The notes under the pieces were generated by a model. That model had not been told where the DNA came from and did no database searches. It saw only the letters and a program-made list of their open reading frames with translations. From contig JAPEHQ010000022.1 in assembly GCA_027405735.1 (NCBI GenBank), positions 186,001 to 250,000 of the forward strand: DNA of 64,000 nucleotides, read 5' to 3'. The position numbers and the translations under genes were made by a program. Each line of letters starts with the position of its first letter. The stretch's first letter is position 1. Below, piece by piece: positions 45,728 to 57,848 of this stretch. Source of the stretch: Mucor racemosus (lineage: Eukaryota; Mucoromycota; Mucoromycetes; Mucorales; Mucoraceae).

Positions 45728-46982
45728 TTAATCAGCTCTATGCTTGAGTTTACGTCTATTAAATACATAAAATTGTAGAAATATCTATGCATCAAAAAGA
45801 AAAATTAGATCATACACAGCATACAATGTCATCATAAAAAAAAAACAACTTTTTACCATAATATCAAATATGACAGTTCCTAGACTTCCAATTATCCAAG
45901 GTAAGTTAATAATAATATATCTTCTTTCAGTGGACCTCAAAAAGATGGACTAATGCAACATGTTAGATTAAATCAATTAATATCACATTAAATGTTTTTA
46001 CCAAGGAAAAAAATAGGTTCCCAAATACGGCACAAACAAACATGCCTGAACTGAGGCCATCTGTACTTTGTTGGCGCCAATTCTTGATCAATTGTGGTAC
46101 TCTACTGCCAACATACAACACAGCACTTAGCCAACCCAAAACTTGAGGCATTAATTGTATTTCCTTCTCATCTCCCACTGTTTCAATTCGAGTTGCTGTC
46201 ATCATGTAGCCATAACATGAGGCTATAATCAACACTACTAGCACACTTGATCCGATCAAATTAACCCAAATAGGTCTGATCCTAGGCTGAATCGTAAATA
46301 TATCTCTATCAGCACTACCACCATCTAAAGTGCCATCGTCATTGATCATGTCTGCATTAGAAGCTGCAGCCACTGCATGATTTTCATCGTCATCTAAAAG
46401 TGCATCATGGACATTAGATTGTCGCTCTGACAAATTCGTATCCACTTTATTCAACGCTGATTTCTCTAAACTGACTCTACGTTGTTTTAATGGTTTACGA
46501 TTTAATAATACAATAGCTTCATCCTCATCACATTTGATTTCTACTGTAACACATTGTTGATAATAGACAACTTGCCAAATGAGGCCAATATCGGCTACAG
46601 TATACCAAAGAGCCAATAGAAACTATCATTGATTTCCCACGAACAAATTTTTAGTACTACCGTTCCATCATAGTTTGACATTCTCCCTTTTTTTTTTTTT
46701 ACCATTGTAAACATAAGTTTCTCCATGATGATACCAGCTAAATTAAACAAATCTCCTGCAAGCCAAATCAATAAAAAAGTCAATGAAAGCCCATCTCCAT
46801 TTTTCCGTTTATAATTCTCTTGAAGCTGTCTAAAATAAACGATGATATTAATATAAAAAAAAAAGTTTTTCTACTTGGTTTCGATAGGCAGAAATATATA
46901 TTTACGGTATAAACACAACCAACCAAAACAGGATTGAAATGTATCCTGCTATAGTAGATCCTGTAGAGGATGTCCAGGTCAT
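45728..46982 (-). CDS. PQ-loop vacuolar/lysosomal amino-acid transporter (Ypq/PQLC2 family)
   Basis: A seven-helix PQ-loop protein, probably exporting basic amino acids from the vacuole. The start at 46982 gives MTWTSSTGSTIAGYISILFW. The first PQ motif is split by an intron (FIP | QLQENYKRKNGDGLSLTFLL), followed by WLAGDLFNLAG. The next exon reads ALWYTVADIGLIWQVVYYQQ, with a long hydrophilic acidic loop of about 110 residues. The second PQ motif is GSRVPQLIKNWRQQSTDGLS. Two further small exons, missed by simple ORF calling, complete it: SIFLRSTERRYIIINLPWII plus GSLGTVIFDIM, then IFLQFYVFNRRKLKHRAD and TAA at 45728. Both PQ dipeptides are intact. About 340 residues. Confidence 0.88.
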
Positions 46983-48474
46983 TTTATATTTTGAATTGGA
47001 TTGATATAATTGTTGAATAAACCACGATTCCTTGTGTTCGCTTGTCAGAAAAACTAGTTGAATTAATTTACCTACTATGTATAAATGGTCACTGGGTGGG
47101 AAATCGATTTAGCCATCCAACCTCGCTAATGAAAACGCAAAGCAACACATTTTCCGTTTCTCGATGCATACTTAATCATCATAGTATATACAAGTTTCTT
47201 ATAAAGCCATATTATGTGTACAGTGCAATTGACCAAGACAAAAGACATGGCAGGATAGTATATAAACGTTAATGTCTGTTTAGTGGGACCGAGATTTCAA
47301 AATCGGAGCGTGCAGTGTTTTCAATAATCAACGCTAAAATACATACAGCAAAATGACTCACAAAATGTTAAGAAACATTCAAACGTTTACCAATCCAAAA
47401 AGCCTTGTATTTTGGGTACGCAGCGATCATTCGAATACTTCAAAAAGGATTTTGAGTAATGTAGAGGACCTTGAATACCATAATTTTCAAAAGATTTAGT
47501 CTAGAACTTTTCGAAATCTTAAAAATGTTTTTCGACATTTTGATAAGAGAAAAAATATTCACACTGATTTGAGGTTTTAAGCTTTTTGGTACGTATTTGG
47601 ATGCTCTATCCTATGGGACTAATACTACTCAAATCAAATGCCTCTATTAAATATTTATTTGCAAAAAACTTAAAATCAGTTTTTGGCACAAAAGTCTATT
47701 TTTAGAATAAGTAACACTCAATCCAACACCTGAAAATGAAGGATATAGTTTATACAAACATTTTGTATCATAACATATCTTGGTAAGAAATGCTGATTTT
47801 TTGAATGAAAAATTTAATTAACGGATTTCTTCAATTTTTTATGAAGTATTCTTCATGGAAAATTCATCAAAATTATCGATTTTTTTATGCTCGTGGAAAT
47901 GTCCAAAAATGATTCAGGATCATCAATAAATGCTTTTGCAATTCATTAAAACTTATTTTGAGCGATTTAGAGCTACTTTTCGGGGAAGCAATCTGTATAA
48001 ACATTTAAGCTCAAAAGTAGGCATAGTTTGATAAAACAAGGCATTTATGGACATATTTATTGGAATCGGAACGAAATAAAAAATTGGTACATGTTTTTTA
48101 CTTCTTTTGAAATACCCTCAGTTAAAGAGATTAATCTTATGTCGACCCTAAAATTGGGAGAAAATCCTTAAAGTTTGAGTTTTTGCATTATTGCATTAAA
48201 ATATTGCGTAAATTGATGTAAAATACTTATCTTATCAGGAAATACATACACATTTTAGGCAATAGATCAAGGATTAAATATAATTTACCAAATATTTGGG
48301 ATATAAGTAGCACTTGGTATCGATTTTTGGCAAGTAAAGCAATAGCAAACCACTTTAAAAAGTGTTTCTGGCAGATCAATTAATCCTTGAAAAACTATTT
48401 TATTTACATCACACAAATATATATATATAATATACACAGCAAGTAGTAGCATTTACTTCTTCTTCATAACTGTC
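46983..48474. other. Non-coding stretch with diverged interspersed repeat
   Basis: No gene was recognised. From about 47290 to 48330 the text is A/T-rich and repeat-like. It starts with TTTCAAAATCGGAGCGTGC at 47295-47313, the exact reverse complement of 57261-57279 and close to the RepA starts at 11462 and 43115. The last 100 bases are the ERI1 3' flank with an (AT)n run at 48417-48430. Confidence 0.5.
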
Positions 48475-49434
48475 TCATCTTCTTTTTCTACCCAATGCAT
48501 TTCTATCGTACAATCTATGCCTTTTAGGATCATACCAACTATTGGTTTTGAAAACACATCCTTCTTCATGCATTCTCTTGCCAATAGCCACCAAATTTCT
48601 CGCATCATCTAAACCCGAATGCTGTCTCCCCTGAAACTTCATATCCAAATGCTGTAACATTAACGCAATATTTTTGTTTTCTTTTTGTTTATAAAATTCT
48701 CTAAACAACTTTCGAATATTGACCCAATGTACATCAAAATAAGCTGGTCTTGGCTTGATTTTGCTGTGTTTGAGTTGTTTTGTAATAAAATCGCGAATAT
48801 CAAAAGGTCCATCAGTGACAAATGCTGCAGATTTTTCTTGAAATAAATCATATTTGGCCATAAACTCTTGGAACTCATTTAATACGTCAATAAAGATAGG
48901 GCTTTTGTCTACGGTTTCTTGAGAAATGCCAGTTAATTCAATGCAGAATTTGGATAATGTGGGGTTGATGGTTGGTTTGACATAGGATCTGAATTCATCA
49001 ACAATTTCAAAGGTTTCTCCATCAACTAAAATTACTGGAAATTCAATGATTTCGTTTGGAAATGTAAAGCCTCCGTCTGCTTCACAGGTTGCTTCAACGT
49101 CAAAAAAGAGGTAGTAATCAAAAGGCTGCTTCTTTCTGTGATATGGGTTAGTATTTACTATTGAAAATACAATCAAGCTACTTTACATTGCCTCTATTAA
49201 TTCTTCAATAGGTGGTGATGGTGGTGTTAATGCTGCTTCAGTTGCTTTAGCTGCCTCAGCTGCTTCCTTTTGCTTTTTTAATGCTTTTCTGTATCTTTGC
49301 TTTAATTCAGGTTTATGACCTTTTGTATTGAGACCCATTTGCTCCAACGCAATTCTTAGAGCTTCAACGGTTGTAGCTGGCTTTGTTTGTACATTTGCTG
49401 TTTTATCTACTGTGTTCGGTTCATCTGAACTCAT
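48475..49434 (-). CDS. ERI1-type 3'-5' exoribonuclease with SAP domain
   Basis: A DEDDh exonuclease that trims histone mRNA and 5.8S rRNA ends and degrades small interfering RNAs in other organisms. Exon 1 (49434-49187) encodes a Thr/Lys-rich head and a SAP domain (TVEALRIALEQMGLNTKGHK, PELKQRYRKALKKQK). The 51-bp intron (49186-49136) joins EAI to KKQPFDYY. Exon 2 (49135-48475) carries ExoI FDVEATCE (Asp and Glu), the ExoII Asp in VTDGPFDIRDF, and ExoIII HSGLDDARN (His, Asp). It ends with a basic RNALGRKRR tail and TGA. The product is 302 residues, all catalytic residues present. It is divergent from the amino-acid permease with 223 bases between starts. Confidence 0.92.
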
Positions 49435-49657
49435 TGTTTATTTTGTGAGAACAACAACAGTTAAAATTTTTAACTGATGAGCATTCAAAATGTCCTGCCC
49501 TTTTTTTTTTAATCGCCTCTCTAGTCGACACACGTATAATTTGTTTGTGTACTTGCAAAGGGAGAGGGTTCCTCCTACTAATTAATAATAATAATAAAAA
49601 AGCCTCTTCTTCTTCTCTCTCTCTCTTTACTCAAGCCATGAATAAAAAAGAGGAAAA
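49435..49657. promoter_or_regulatory. Divergent promoter region, ERI1-like gene / amino-acid permease
   Basis: The 223 bases lie between opposite start codons. It contains a T run, an (AAT)n stretch and a CT-rich tract (cttcttcttctctctctctc) about 40 bases before the permease ATG. An in-frame short ATG at 49638 (atgaataaaaaagag) precedes the chosen start. Confidence 0.5.
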
Positions 49658-51750
49658 ATGGCTTTGAATAATAATCAAGATCGCATTTATCAAGAATCAG
49701 CACTTGATACAACATTCAGAATTCATGAATCTGATTCTGATTCACTTTTTAGTACAGGCTCACACCAATTTGGAGATGAGGAACATGAACAAGAGGACAG
49801 GGACGATGACCACCAAACATTGCTTCCGTTAAATACGCATCATGATAATAGTTCATCAAATAGCATTTTCTCTTTTGAAACTATACCAATGATTCCATTA
49901 TCACAAACCCAAGCAAGAGGGCCTGAATTGCAAAAGAAAGTTTCATTTTGGAATGGTTTAGGTTTAGTAGTTGGATTAATGATTGGTAGTGGATTATTTA
50001 GTTCTCCAGGTAAAAGCATATATATAAAAAGATCAACAACAAACAGATCAAATTATCAACTGTAATTCCTCTATTAGGACCTGTCTTGGAATCATCAGGC
50101 GCCTATGGTACAGCACTGGTAGTGTGGCTCATCTCTGGTTTATTGGCATTATGTGGTGCCTTGTGTTACGCAGAGCTGGGCACCATGCTTCCCATGAATG
50201 GTGGTGAAGCTGTTTATCTAGGAAGAGCATTTGGTAGTCTTGTTTCATTTATGTTTGAATTTGTTACCATTGTGATACAAAAACCTGGTAGTTTAGCCAT
50301 CATTTGCATTGTTTTTGGTGATTATGTCTCACGTATTGCATACCACACGTATTTCTTTAATGTACCTCATGATTCAGATGCTTCTGTGGAATTGGCAGAC
50401 TCTGTAATTCCTGCATTTTTGCCGAAATTATTAGCCGTTGTTTGTTTGTTTATATTAACATTGATTAATGCACTTTCTGTTCGTGCTGGTATTCGTGTAC
50501 AAGATATACTAACTGTAGTAAAGGTGTTGACAGCCATTGTGATTTCTGTAGTTGGTGTAGTTGTATTGACCAACAAAGGTTTGGTAGTTGGTAATAGTTT
50601 ACAAGGTGATCCATTTGAAGGTTTTGGATCAGTTAGTTTTGGACAATTTGCCGTCGCTTTTTATTCTGGTGAGCCGGAAAGGAAAACCAAGATATGCACA
50701 CACGTATTGACTTGAATTTCTTGTAGGTCTTTGGGCTTATGAAGGTTGGAATAATCTAAATTACGTTTCCGGTGAAATGAAAGACCCTCATCGTGATTTA
50801 CCTCGAGTGATTATATTTGGAATTCCATTAGTTATATTCTGTTACATGTTATCCAATGTAGCTTATTTAGCTGCTTTAAGACCAGAAGTTGTTATGCATA
50901 CAAATACAGTTGCAATGGATTTTGGAAAGAAAATATTTGGACCAGCAGGTGGAATTATATTTGCAGTTTGTGTTGCACTCAGTTGTTTTGGGGTATATTT
51001 TTAATATTCATTGTTCTATATTACATGTATAAATAACCCTGTTTCTCCTATAGTCTGCCAATGCAAGTGTATTCACAGGAGCACGTATTATCTATGTATC
51101 CGCAAAGCAGGGTCATATCCCTAGCTTTTTTGGTAAACTAAGTCAATCACGACAGACGCCTATATTAGCATTACTTTTACAAGCTTGCCTTACGACCGTT
51201 ATGATCATGATTGGTTCTTTTAGAGTATTGGTTAATTTCTACTCTTTATCAGCATGGATGTAAGAAGCGTATGTGAACGTAATTTACAAAGTGCTAACAT
51301 TGTTTAATAGTTTCTATTTCTTGGCTGTATTATCTCTACTCATTTTCAGATATACTGAACCAGATTTAAAAAGGCCCTACCGCGTATGGTTATCAACACC
51401 AATTTTGTTTTGTATGGTTGCATTGTTCTTATGTACGACTCCGTTCATAGAAGCCCCTACTGAAAGTGCAATTGCTTTAGGCATTGTATTATTAGCTATT
51501 CCGATATGGCTTATTCACGTCAAGTTTAGATCAGCGATTTCTAAAGGATGGGATAGTAAGTTATCATTGTGCAAAATAGGGAGAAAAGGGAGTTGTATTT
51601 TAATAGATGATTGTTTTTCTGACATGTTATTATGCAATTTATTTTAAAATAGTCATCACAAGTCGATTTAAGGGAACAAGTAGTAGTAGTAGTAGTAGTA
51701 ATAGAAATAGACAAGGTTATCATGGCATGGAAATGGCTGAAGCAGATTAG
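49658..51750 (+). CDS. APC-superfamily amino-acid permease (LAT/methionine-permease-like)
   Basis: A plasma-membrane amino-acid transporter with about 12 membrane helices and a 100-residue acidic, Ser/His-rich cytoplasmic N-terminus (MALNNNQDRIYQESALD...). The consensus first helix is NGLGLVVGLMIGSGLFSSPG, with the substrate-binding GSG turn. The next exon has SSGAYGTALVVWLISGLLAL and YAELGTMLPMNGGEAVYLGR, both strongly conserved in LAT/Mup1-type carriers. Then come LWAYEGWNNLNYVSGEMKDP, the hallmark of helix 6 and its loop, and the helices up to EPDLKRPYRVWLSTPILFCM. A final exon (from about 51653) adds a poly-Ser stretch and GYHGMEMAEAD before TAG at 51750. The closest functional class is L-type or high-affinity methionine permeases; the substrate is not settled. 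Splice sites are approximate. Confidence 0.9.
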
Positions 51751-52089
51751 AGAGAGAAATATACCTAATAGAATTATACATACAAAAGAATAAACTAAGC
51801 ATGTATACCTTAATATATACGCTTTGTATTACATGTATACCGTACATGACAAAATGACCTGCTTAACAACCCCTTGTATTGAAGGGGAATCATTAAGCAT
51901 CATCTAGCCCAATTGAAATTTTGGGATTATCATTTCATATTGTTAAAAAAAAGGGGGGGGGAGAGAGAGAGAGAGAGAGGATCATTGTAAAGAAAAGAGG
52001 CAAAAAAGAAAGATATAAAGAATATAACATTCTTTCTACTCTTCTTTTCTCTCATCTCTTTTTTTTTTTTTTGTAACTCTTAAAGCGAA
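51751..52089. other. Intergenic region with G8 and (GA)n tract
   Basis: It contains a microsatellite at 51953-51979 (eight G followed by about nine GA) and a CT-rich, T14-containing leader just before the next start codon (52025-52074). No gene was found. Confidence 0.6.
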
Positions 52090-53931
52090 ATGACTAGCAA
52101 CGAAGATTACTATCAAAAATTATCATTGCCACCTGTACCACCATCACCAATGTCAATAAAATCACCAACACGACTGACATTCAGTAGAAAATATCAAGAG
52201 AATGAACATGAAAAGCAACTAAGAGACATGATTAATCAAGTAGATTGTGATGACCTTCAAAAAAGACTAAAATTAGCCATGGATAAAATTGTAACATGCT
52301 GGACAGACAAACATGATTCATTGATTGATGCATTGGATCAATTAGGAAGATCAAAAAAGAAATTGGAACATCGCTTATCAATTCAATCACAAAACTATGA
52401 AAGGTCTTTAAAGGAAACACAGCTTTATAGATCAAGACTTGAACAAATACAACAACAGAAAATGATTTACAATGACAGAAGGAGATCGATTTTGTCAAGC
52501 AATGCAAGTTGTATCTCATCCAAAAGCTTTGCTTCATCTTCTTCGGCAAGATCATCCTCTTCTTGTTCTTCTTCATTTCGACAATCTTTTTCTCTAGTAG
52601 ATGAAATAATCGACCCAATCTTATTTGGTAGCCAATTACTTGTAGATAGTGATAATGATGAAGACATTAATATCAATAATAATAATAATAATAATAATAA
52701 TGAATTTGATCTTTATTCTGCCTTGTCTGAGCCTGATTCTTGTACTCTGCCAATTTCCCCTAATATTACTCCTGTACCTTCTCCCCTATCTCTAAAATCT
52801 CCAAGTAGTGATAGTAACAACAGTGCGGCTCTTTTAAACCCTGAAACACCAGATGCCATTTTAACTTTTGCTTGTGGTGATGGGTTTTGGAATACGATTG
52901 CAAAAGGTAAATCAGATAAGACTGGTGTAGATTCTCTTGTTAGGTAAATTTTTTATATTAGATGTTTTATATAACAAATAAACTAACTTTTTCCTATATA
53001 GCAACTACATCCGCCGCGGTGGAAATCCAAACGTCGCTAAAAATTCAGAGACTGTCAAGAACGTAAAAGAGGGATATGGTCTCATCCATGCATTGATTGC
53101 AGTCAAAAACACATCCGCTTTACAAAGGGTTATTGATGCAGGAGCAAAAACAAACGCATACCCACTGACATCAAAGAAGGAGGATAGAATAACTCCTTTA
53201 GTTTTGGCAGCTAAACTAGGTTATATGAATGGTGTCCGGTTATTGATAGAGCACGGTGGTGCCAGTTTACTTAATGACCGAGGACCCTACGGAGAAAATG
53301 CACTTCATGCCGCTGTTCAAAGTGGATCAGATGAGATGGCAGGATACATTTTAAGGTTATCACAAAATGCACTGTTAGACATGGAAGATGATAATGGTAT
53401 AATATAATAGCAGAATATTCCATACATTTTGTATTAACTCTTATAAATTTAGGAGCTACACCTCTTCATTATGCATGTATCACTGGAAAATCTCGTCTTA
53501 TTACATTATTTGTTAGAGATTGTCAAACTCGACCAGATCCAAGAGATAAAAAAGGAGAAACACCACTACATTATGCTGTTCGTAATCGAAAATTAAATGT
53601 AATAGCAAAACTTGTTGGAGAATTAGGTGTTTATCCAAACCCTTACATATTGAAACAAGTGCCAACCCCATTGGACCTTGCTAAATCAGGAGGATTAAAA
53701 GCTATTGCTGAATACCTTAAAAGAGTTGGCGCAAAAACTACAAAAGAAATGGAAAAAGCTAGTCGTGGTAGTGCTTCATCTGCTACAATTCATAGTAGTA
53801 ATAGTAGTACTTTTAGTGGTGAAAGCAGTGCAAGTGGTGATAGTACCAGTCCTTCAACTGCTGTTGTTGGTGTCAGACAATATTTACATACAAAAACTTC
53901 TCAAATTTTACGAGGCACATTTGATTTATAA
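52090..53931 (+). CDS. Ankyrin-repeat protein with N-terminal coiled coil
   Basis: The function is not recognised beyond protein-protein interaction. Exon 1 (52090 to about 52943) has a Pro/Ser-rich head (LSLPPVPPSPMSIKSPTRLT), a helical/coiled-coil segment (DDLQKRLKLAMDKIVTCWTD, QLGRSKKKLEHRLSIQSQNY), a Ser run, and an Asn run encoded by an (AAT)n microsatellite (about 52675-52700). Later exons carry four or five ankyrin repeats: GYGLIHALIAVKNTSALQRV, DRITPLVLAAKLGYMNGVRL, GENALHAAVQSGSDEMAGYI, GATPLHYACITGKSRLITLF and GETPLHYAVRNRKLNVIAKL. A Ser/Thr-rich tail ends RGTFDL with TAA at 53931. About 560 residues in total. The arrangement resembles cytoplasmic scaffold proteins; no enzymatic domain was seen. 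Confidence 0.82.
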
Positions 53932-53991
53932 TTCAACCCGATCCTTCATTTTCTATGTTACTATATATCTTCTATTTCTTATATTCTATTA

Positions 53992-54015
53992 TATCTATCT
54001 ATCTATCTATCTATC
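53992..54015. repeat. (ATCT)n microsatellite in the ankyrin-gene 3' region
   Basis: About five tandem ATCT units are followed by a long pyrimidine tract to 54075. Confidence 0.85.
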
Positions 54016-54180
54016 CCTCCTTCTTTTTCTTCTTCTTCTCCTCCTCCTTCTCCTCTCTTACCGCCTCCGTTTTTCTTCTTCTCACCCCAGACAATCCCCT
54101 TCCTTGTCGTTTATACCATACTTATATAATATCGTAATTTTTCATTAATAATATTGCACACATAAAAACCTTTTATTTTT

Positions 54181-54662
54181 TTAAGTTCTAGGACCTTGAA
54201 GAATGTCTTTAAGATTGCCTTGAGCATCAGAAGCTGATCTTTCCCAATATTTTTGTGTCTTTTCTAAATTTTTAATATCTGCATCTGCTTCTGCAATTGA
54301 ATCCACATATTGTTTCTTCATATCGCCTAATGGGCTTTGAATGAACCTAGTGTGGTTTTATTTGTGTTAAAAGATTTCATACATGATTTTTTTTTATAGT
54401 AGTTCTTACATTTTGCCAATAGGCTTATAAGTCTTGGTATCATCATCTAAACCATCCAACTCACGTCTGGTAAGTTCAGCTAATTTACGCTCGCGTTGCT
54501 TGCCTGCTATTTGAGCCTTTACTGTATTTGCTTGTTGTTGACTATGAATAAACTTGCTTTGTAATTCCACAAAAACCTAATAAAAAGTATTGGTTTCACA
54601 TTTTCAAGTTATAAATATCAGTTACTCACCTTGCGGATAGCATCGTCAGAGAGTGAAGCCAT
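54181..54662 (-). CDS. PFD1: Prefoldin subunit 1
   Basis: A beta-type subunit of the hexameric prefoldin chaperone that hands actin and tubulin to the CCT chaperonin. It was reconstructed from three short exons, each below usual ORF cutoffs. Exon 1 starts at 54662 (MASLSDDAIRK), exon 2 is VFVELQSKFIHSQQQTANTV, KAQIAGKQRERKLAELTRRE and LDGLDDDTKTYKPIGKM, and exon 3 is FIQSPLGDMKKQYVDSIAEA, DADIKNLEKTQKYWERSASD and AQGNLKDILQGPRT, with TAA at 54181. The pattern of two coiled-coil helices around a beta-hairpin (TYKPIGKMF) is typical. About 120 residues, normal length. Tail-to-tail with the ankyrin gene. Confidence 0.88.
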
Positions 54663-54720
54663 GATTAGAGTATGAGTATATTAGAAAACAAAAGGACAAC
54701 TGGATCCATCTACGTGTTTT

Positions 54721-54786
54721 TTATTGAGGTTCAGAAGTATCAGCGGTCACTGAGACACTTGCTTTTGAGATAGATTCAGTAACCAT
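54721..54786 (-). promoter_or_regulatory. Possible upstream ORF in the prefoldin-1 leader
   Basis: A 21-codon frame (MVTESISKASVSVTADTSEP...) with its own stop lies 58 bases upstream of the PFD1 start on the same strand. Whether it is inside the transcript is unknown; it could also be chance. Confidence 0.25.
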
Positions 54787-57240
54787 TTAGTTTTTTAAAC
54801 GAAGAAACTGATAGCTAAATTGTCAAAATAAAATTACAGAGAGATTAAGTTGTATATTTGGAATGTATATTTAACAATAAAATATATAAAATTATATCCA
54901 AGGGATGTACAAAATTCTTTGATGATAACACTATTGGAATATGAAACATCCGAGATTTGGGTGCCTTTTTAGCGGTATTTTTCAATGTGATTATAACGAT
55001 TTGCTTTGGCTCATGAATCAATGAATAAAATATCTATTTCTTAAATAATCAAAGTAATTCAGCATAAGATTAAATTCCGTGCGTCTTCAGTAATAATTAG
55101 ATATTATCATTTTAATGTAAAGCTGGCACACCTAGATTAATACTTATAAACTTTAAACTCTTTACTGATGAAAACCCGTGAAATCTAGGGAAACATCTGA
55201 TACTGTAAAAGGTTTCAATTAACATGAATAGGTGAATTATATTGCCTGATTATTAATTTAGTGACGCATCAATGGATGTCAGATGGCAAACTACAGCCAT
55301 CAATCGTCTATAAGTATGTCCACTTCTGTGCGCCTTCTTTCTATTTTGTTTCGTTTTCTTTCTTCTTTGTTTTTTAACTTTTTTTCATCTTTGTATCAAT
55401 CTTTGAATTGAGCTTTGTTTAAGAGCTCTTTATATATACATAAAAAAAGCACTGAAAGAGCAGCATTTTTTTTGCTTAAGAACTGATCTTTTAAAAGTAA
55501 TATATTTTCTGAACATTTAGTGAATAGAAACACTGCCTTAGAATCTTATTCGAGTCTCCTAGGCTTTATGCTTTATATACATTCTGGTACATAGAAATTC
55601 TTTAAAAAAGACTAGATATAAAACATTTTGATGATTCAAATAGAAACATTCACTCAAAATTTGTAAAGAATAAATATTTATATTTAATGTACACGTTTAT
55701 TTTAATACTTGATTTAACATTTACCCCTGAGCGGAGCAGTAAGCAGGATCAGGAACCCAAATAAAATATACTGTCAAAAGAGATCCTTATGAGAATTCGG
55801 TATAAACAAATAAAAAAGAGCATTCAGTAATAGCACATAGATGCCTAAATTCATCTTGAGTTTATCATCTAGGGTACCTCAGTCTCATCAGATGCAATGA
55901 ACTGTAAGAAATAGTACATATCTTATTTAGCCAAGTGGGAATAAAGTGATTTCATAGAAAAGAACTGGTCTAGTGAGATGCATTTTCTTGTTGACCAGAG
56001 TTTCTTTTTTTTTTTACACAAGGTATAAATTATATCGCAGCAATATATTGTAATTCACATCCCATTAGACCTATTTGAAGTTTCTCAAAGCGAGTTTTTC
56101 AACAGGAGTACAGTTGATATTAAAGCCAAAATACATGATCCCGGGACGGGAGGTTTTGCAAGCAGTAACAGCAACCTTGAATTATGACTATAAGAATGAA
56201 TTTTTAGTTACTTTTCTTATTTTTATATACTATTCAACAAGGCAACTTACCAAGATAGCTTTTTTAGCTCTGAATTCTGAATTCTGATTCATAAAAAAGG
56301 ACCATATACTGTATATATACACCAAAAAATATTATATCTGGATGCCTACATATCAACGGAAGCTATGCGCATTTTGATATAACATAAGGATGTAATAACT
56401 ATGGAAATTTCGAGTTAGTATTTACATTTATATCATACAGAAAAAAAAATACCTTTTTCTCTTGTAATATTCCTGGATTATTGAGATGTAGCATACATAT
56501 ATTATCTACCACTGTTACTACCATTCTATAAAATATGAAATATGTTGGTTTTAGTGAACATTGTTTGAGTATAATACATGAGTAATATTATTATTACCTA
56601 TTTTCCAAGTACAATTTTGAAAAAAAATTGTAAAGAAAGAAAGGTAAAGTAAACAATATTCAAACGATACCCCTAAGATGTGAATACACGGAACTACTTT
56701 CCCAAATATGGTGGCATGTTGTTTTTGTTTACGTTATTTATCTCGGCTCATGTAACCTCTGCATACACATGATATTTATTGAGGCTTTTTTAGTCATCAT
56801 TGAAGCTTTATCTTGCACATAAAACCGGTTTATCGTATTTATTAACGTATTATGCATGGTATCCTGAAACATAAATTGCGTTTCATACCAACACAAGACT
56901 TATCATAAACAAACTATATGTTTAGAATGTAATAGTTAAGTCTACAAAACTTTAGAAAGCTCTATTTATGTCAATAGATTATACACCATAGATCACTTAT
57001 ATTTACAAAAGCTTAAAAGTTTCAGACGCATTTGTTATCTTTATCATTTTTCAAAGTACCCAACGTTAACATCTTCCCGTTCAGATATATCTGAAGTTAT
57101 ACAAACTAATAATACATCATAAACGAAGATATTTCACCTTTGAGGCAATGATACTGATTGATTCATTCAGATTAAGGGAAATAAAATATTAAACAGTATT
57201 GTGTAGGATGTCAGGTATAGGTTTGCATTTTTTATTTGGT
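54787..57240. other. Non-coding AT-rich stretch
   Basis: No gene, RNA or distinct repeat was recognised in 2.4 kb. A 70-codon plus-strand frame at 56075-56287 has no recognisable features and is not called. Confidence 0.45.
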
Positions 57241-57848
57241 GATTATGTATTGAAATGGGGGCACGCTCCGATTTTGAAACTGACCATGTATAATTGAATA
57301 AGCAGATATTGATACTTTACTGAGCTTGAATTCAAAAAGTGATTGAAAATGTCTAGAATCGATTAAAAAAGCTGGATGTTTAATAACTCAGGAAGATGCA
57401 TAGTAAACTAATTTTGTATACTAGATGTTTTAGGATTGGTTTTTGATTCTTAATCGATTTGTGTAGGTTATAAAACTATTTTTCTCAATAAATTTGCAGT
57501 AAATTTAATGTCAAGTTTTAGCGGTTTTTGATCAAAAAGTACTTTTTTTTTAAATGCAATTCTACAATATTTTATTTGCACATTATGCGAAACAAAATTA
57601 TCTACAGACTGAGTATTTTCTTGTATCTGTAGCCCTATTTTTCGTGGAGAAACTAAATTTTTTTGTTTAATTTTTTGGGTCATCGAAAAAAAAACGACGT
57701 TCGGAACGCATGTTCATGCGTTGATTTTGGATGATTTTTTTCATTGAAAAAATCAATCATTCAATCTCAATTTTCTCGACGAAAAATCAACATTTCTTGA
57801 AGAGATAAAATTCATTAGATAGCCGCTAATGAGTACTATCTTATGGTT
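57241..57848 (-). repeat. Diverged interspersed repeat sharing the RepA-type end motif
   Basis: It begins with GCACGCTCCGATTTTGAAA (57261-57279), a 19-base exact inverted match to 47295-47313. It continues with A/T-rich text containing ttcgtggagaaac and gacgaaaaatcaa blocks, as in RepA. It directly abuts the broken gene at 57849. Confidence 0.45.

Noticed and set aside
53705..54148. 147-codon Leu/Val/Tyr-rich ORF overlapping the ankyrin gene end
   Set aside because: It is an out-of-frame shadow of the Ser/Thr-rich tail plus a pyrimidine microsatellite.
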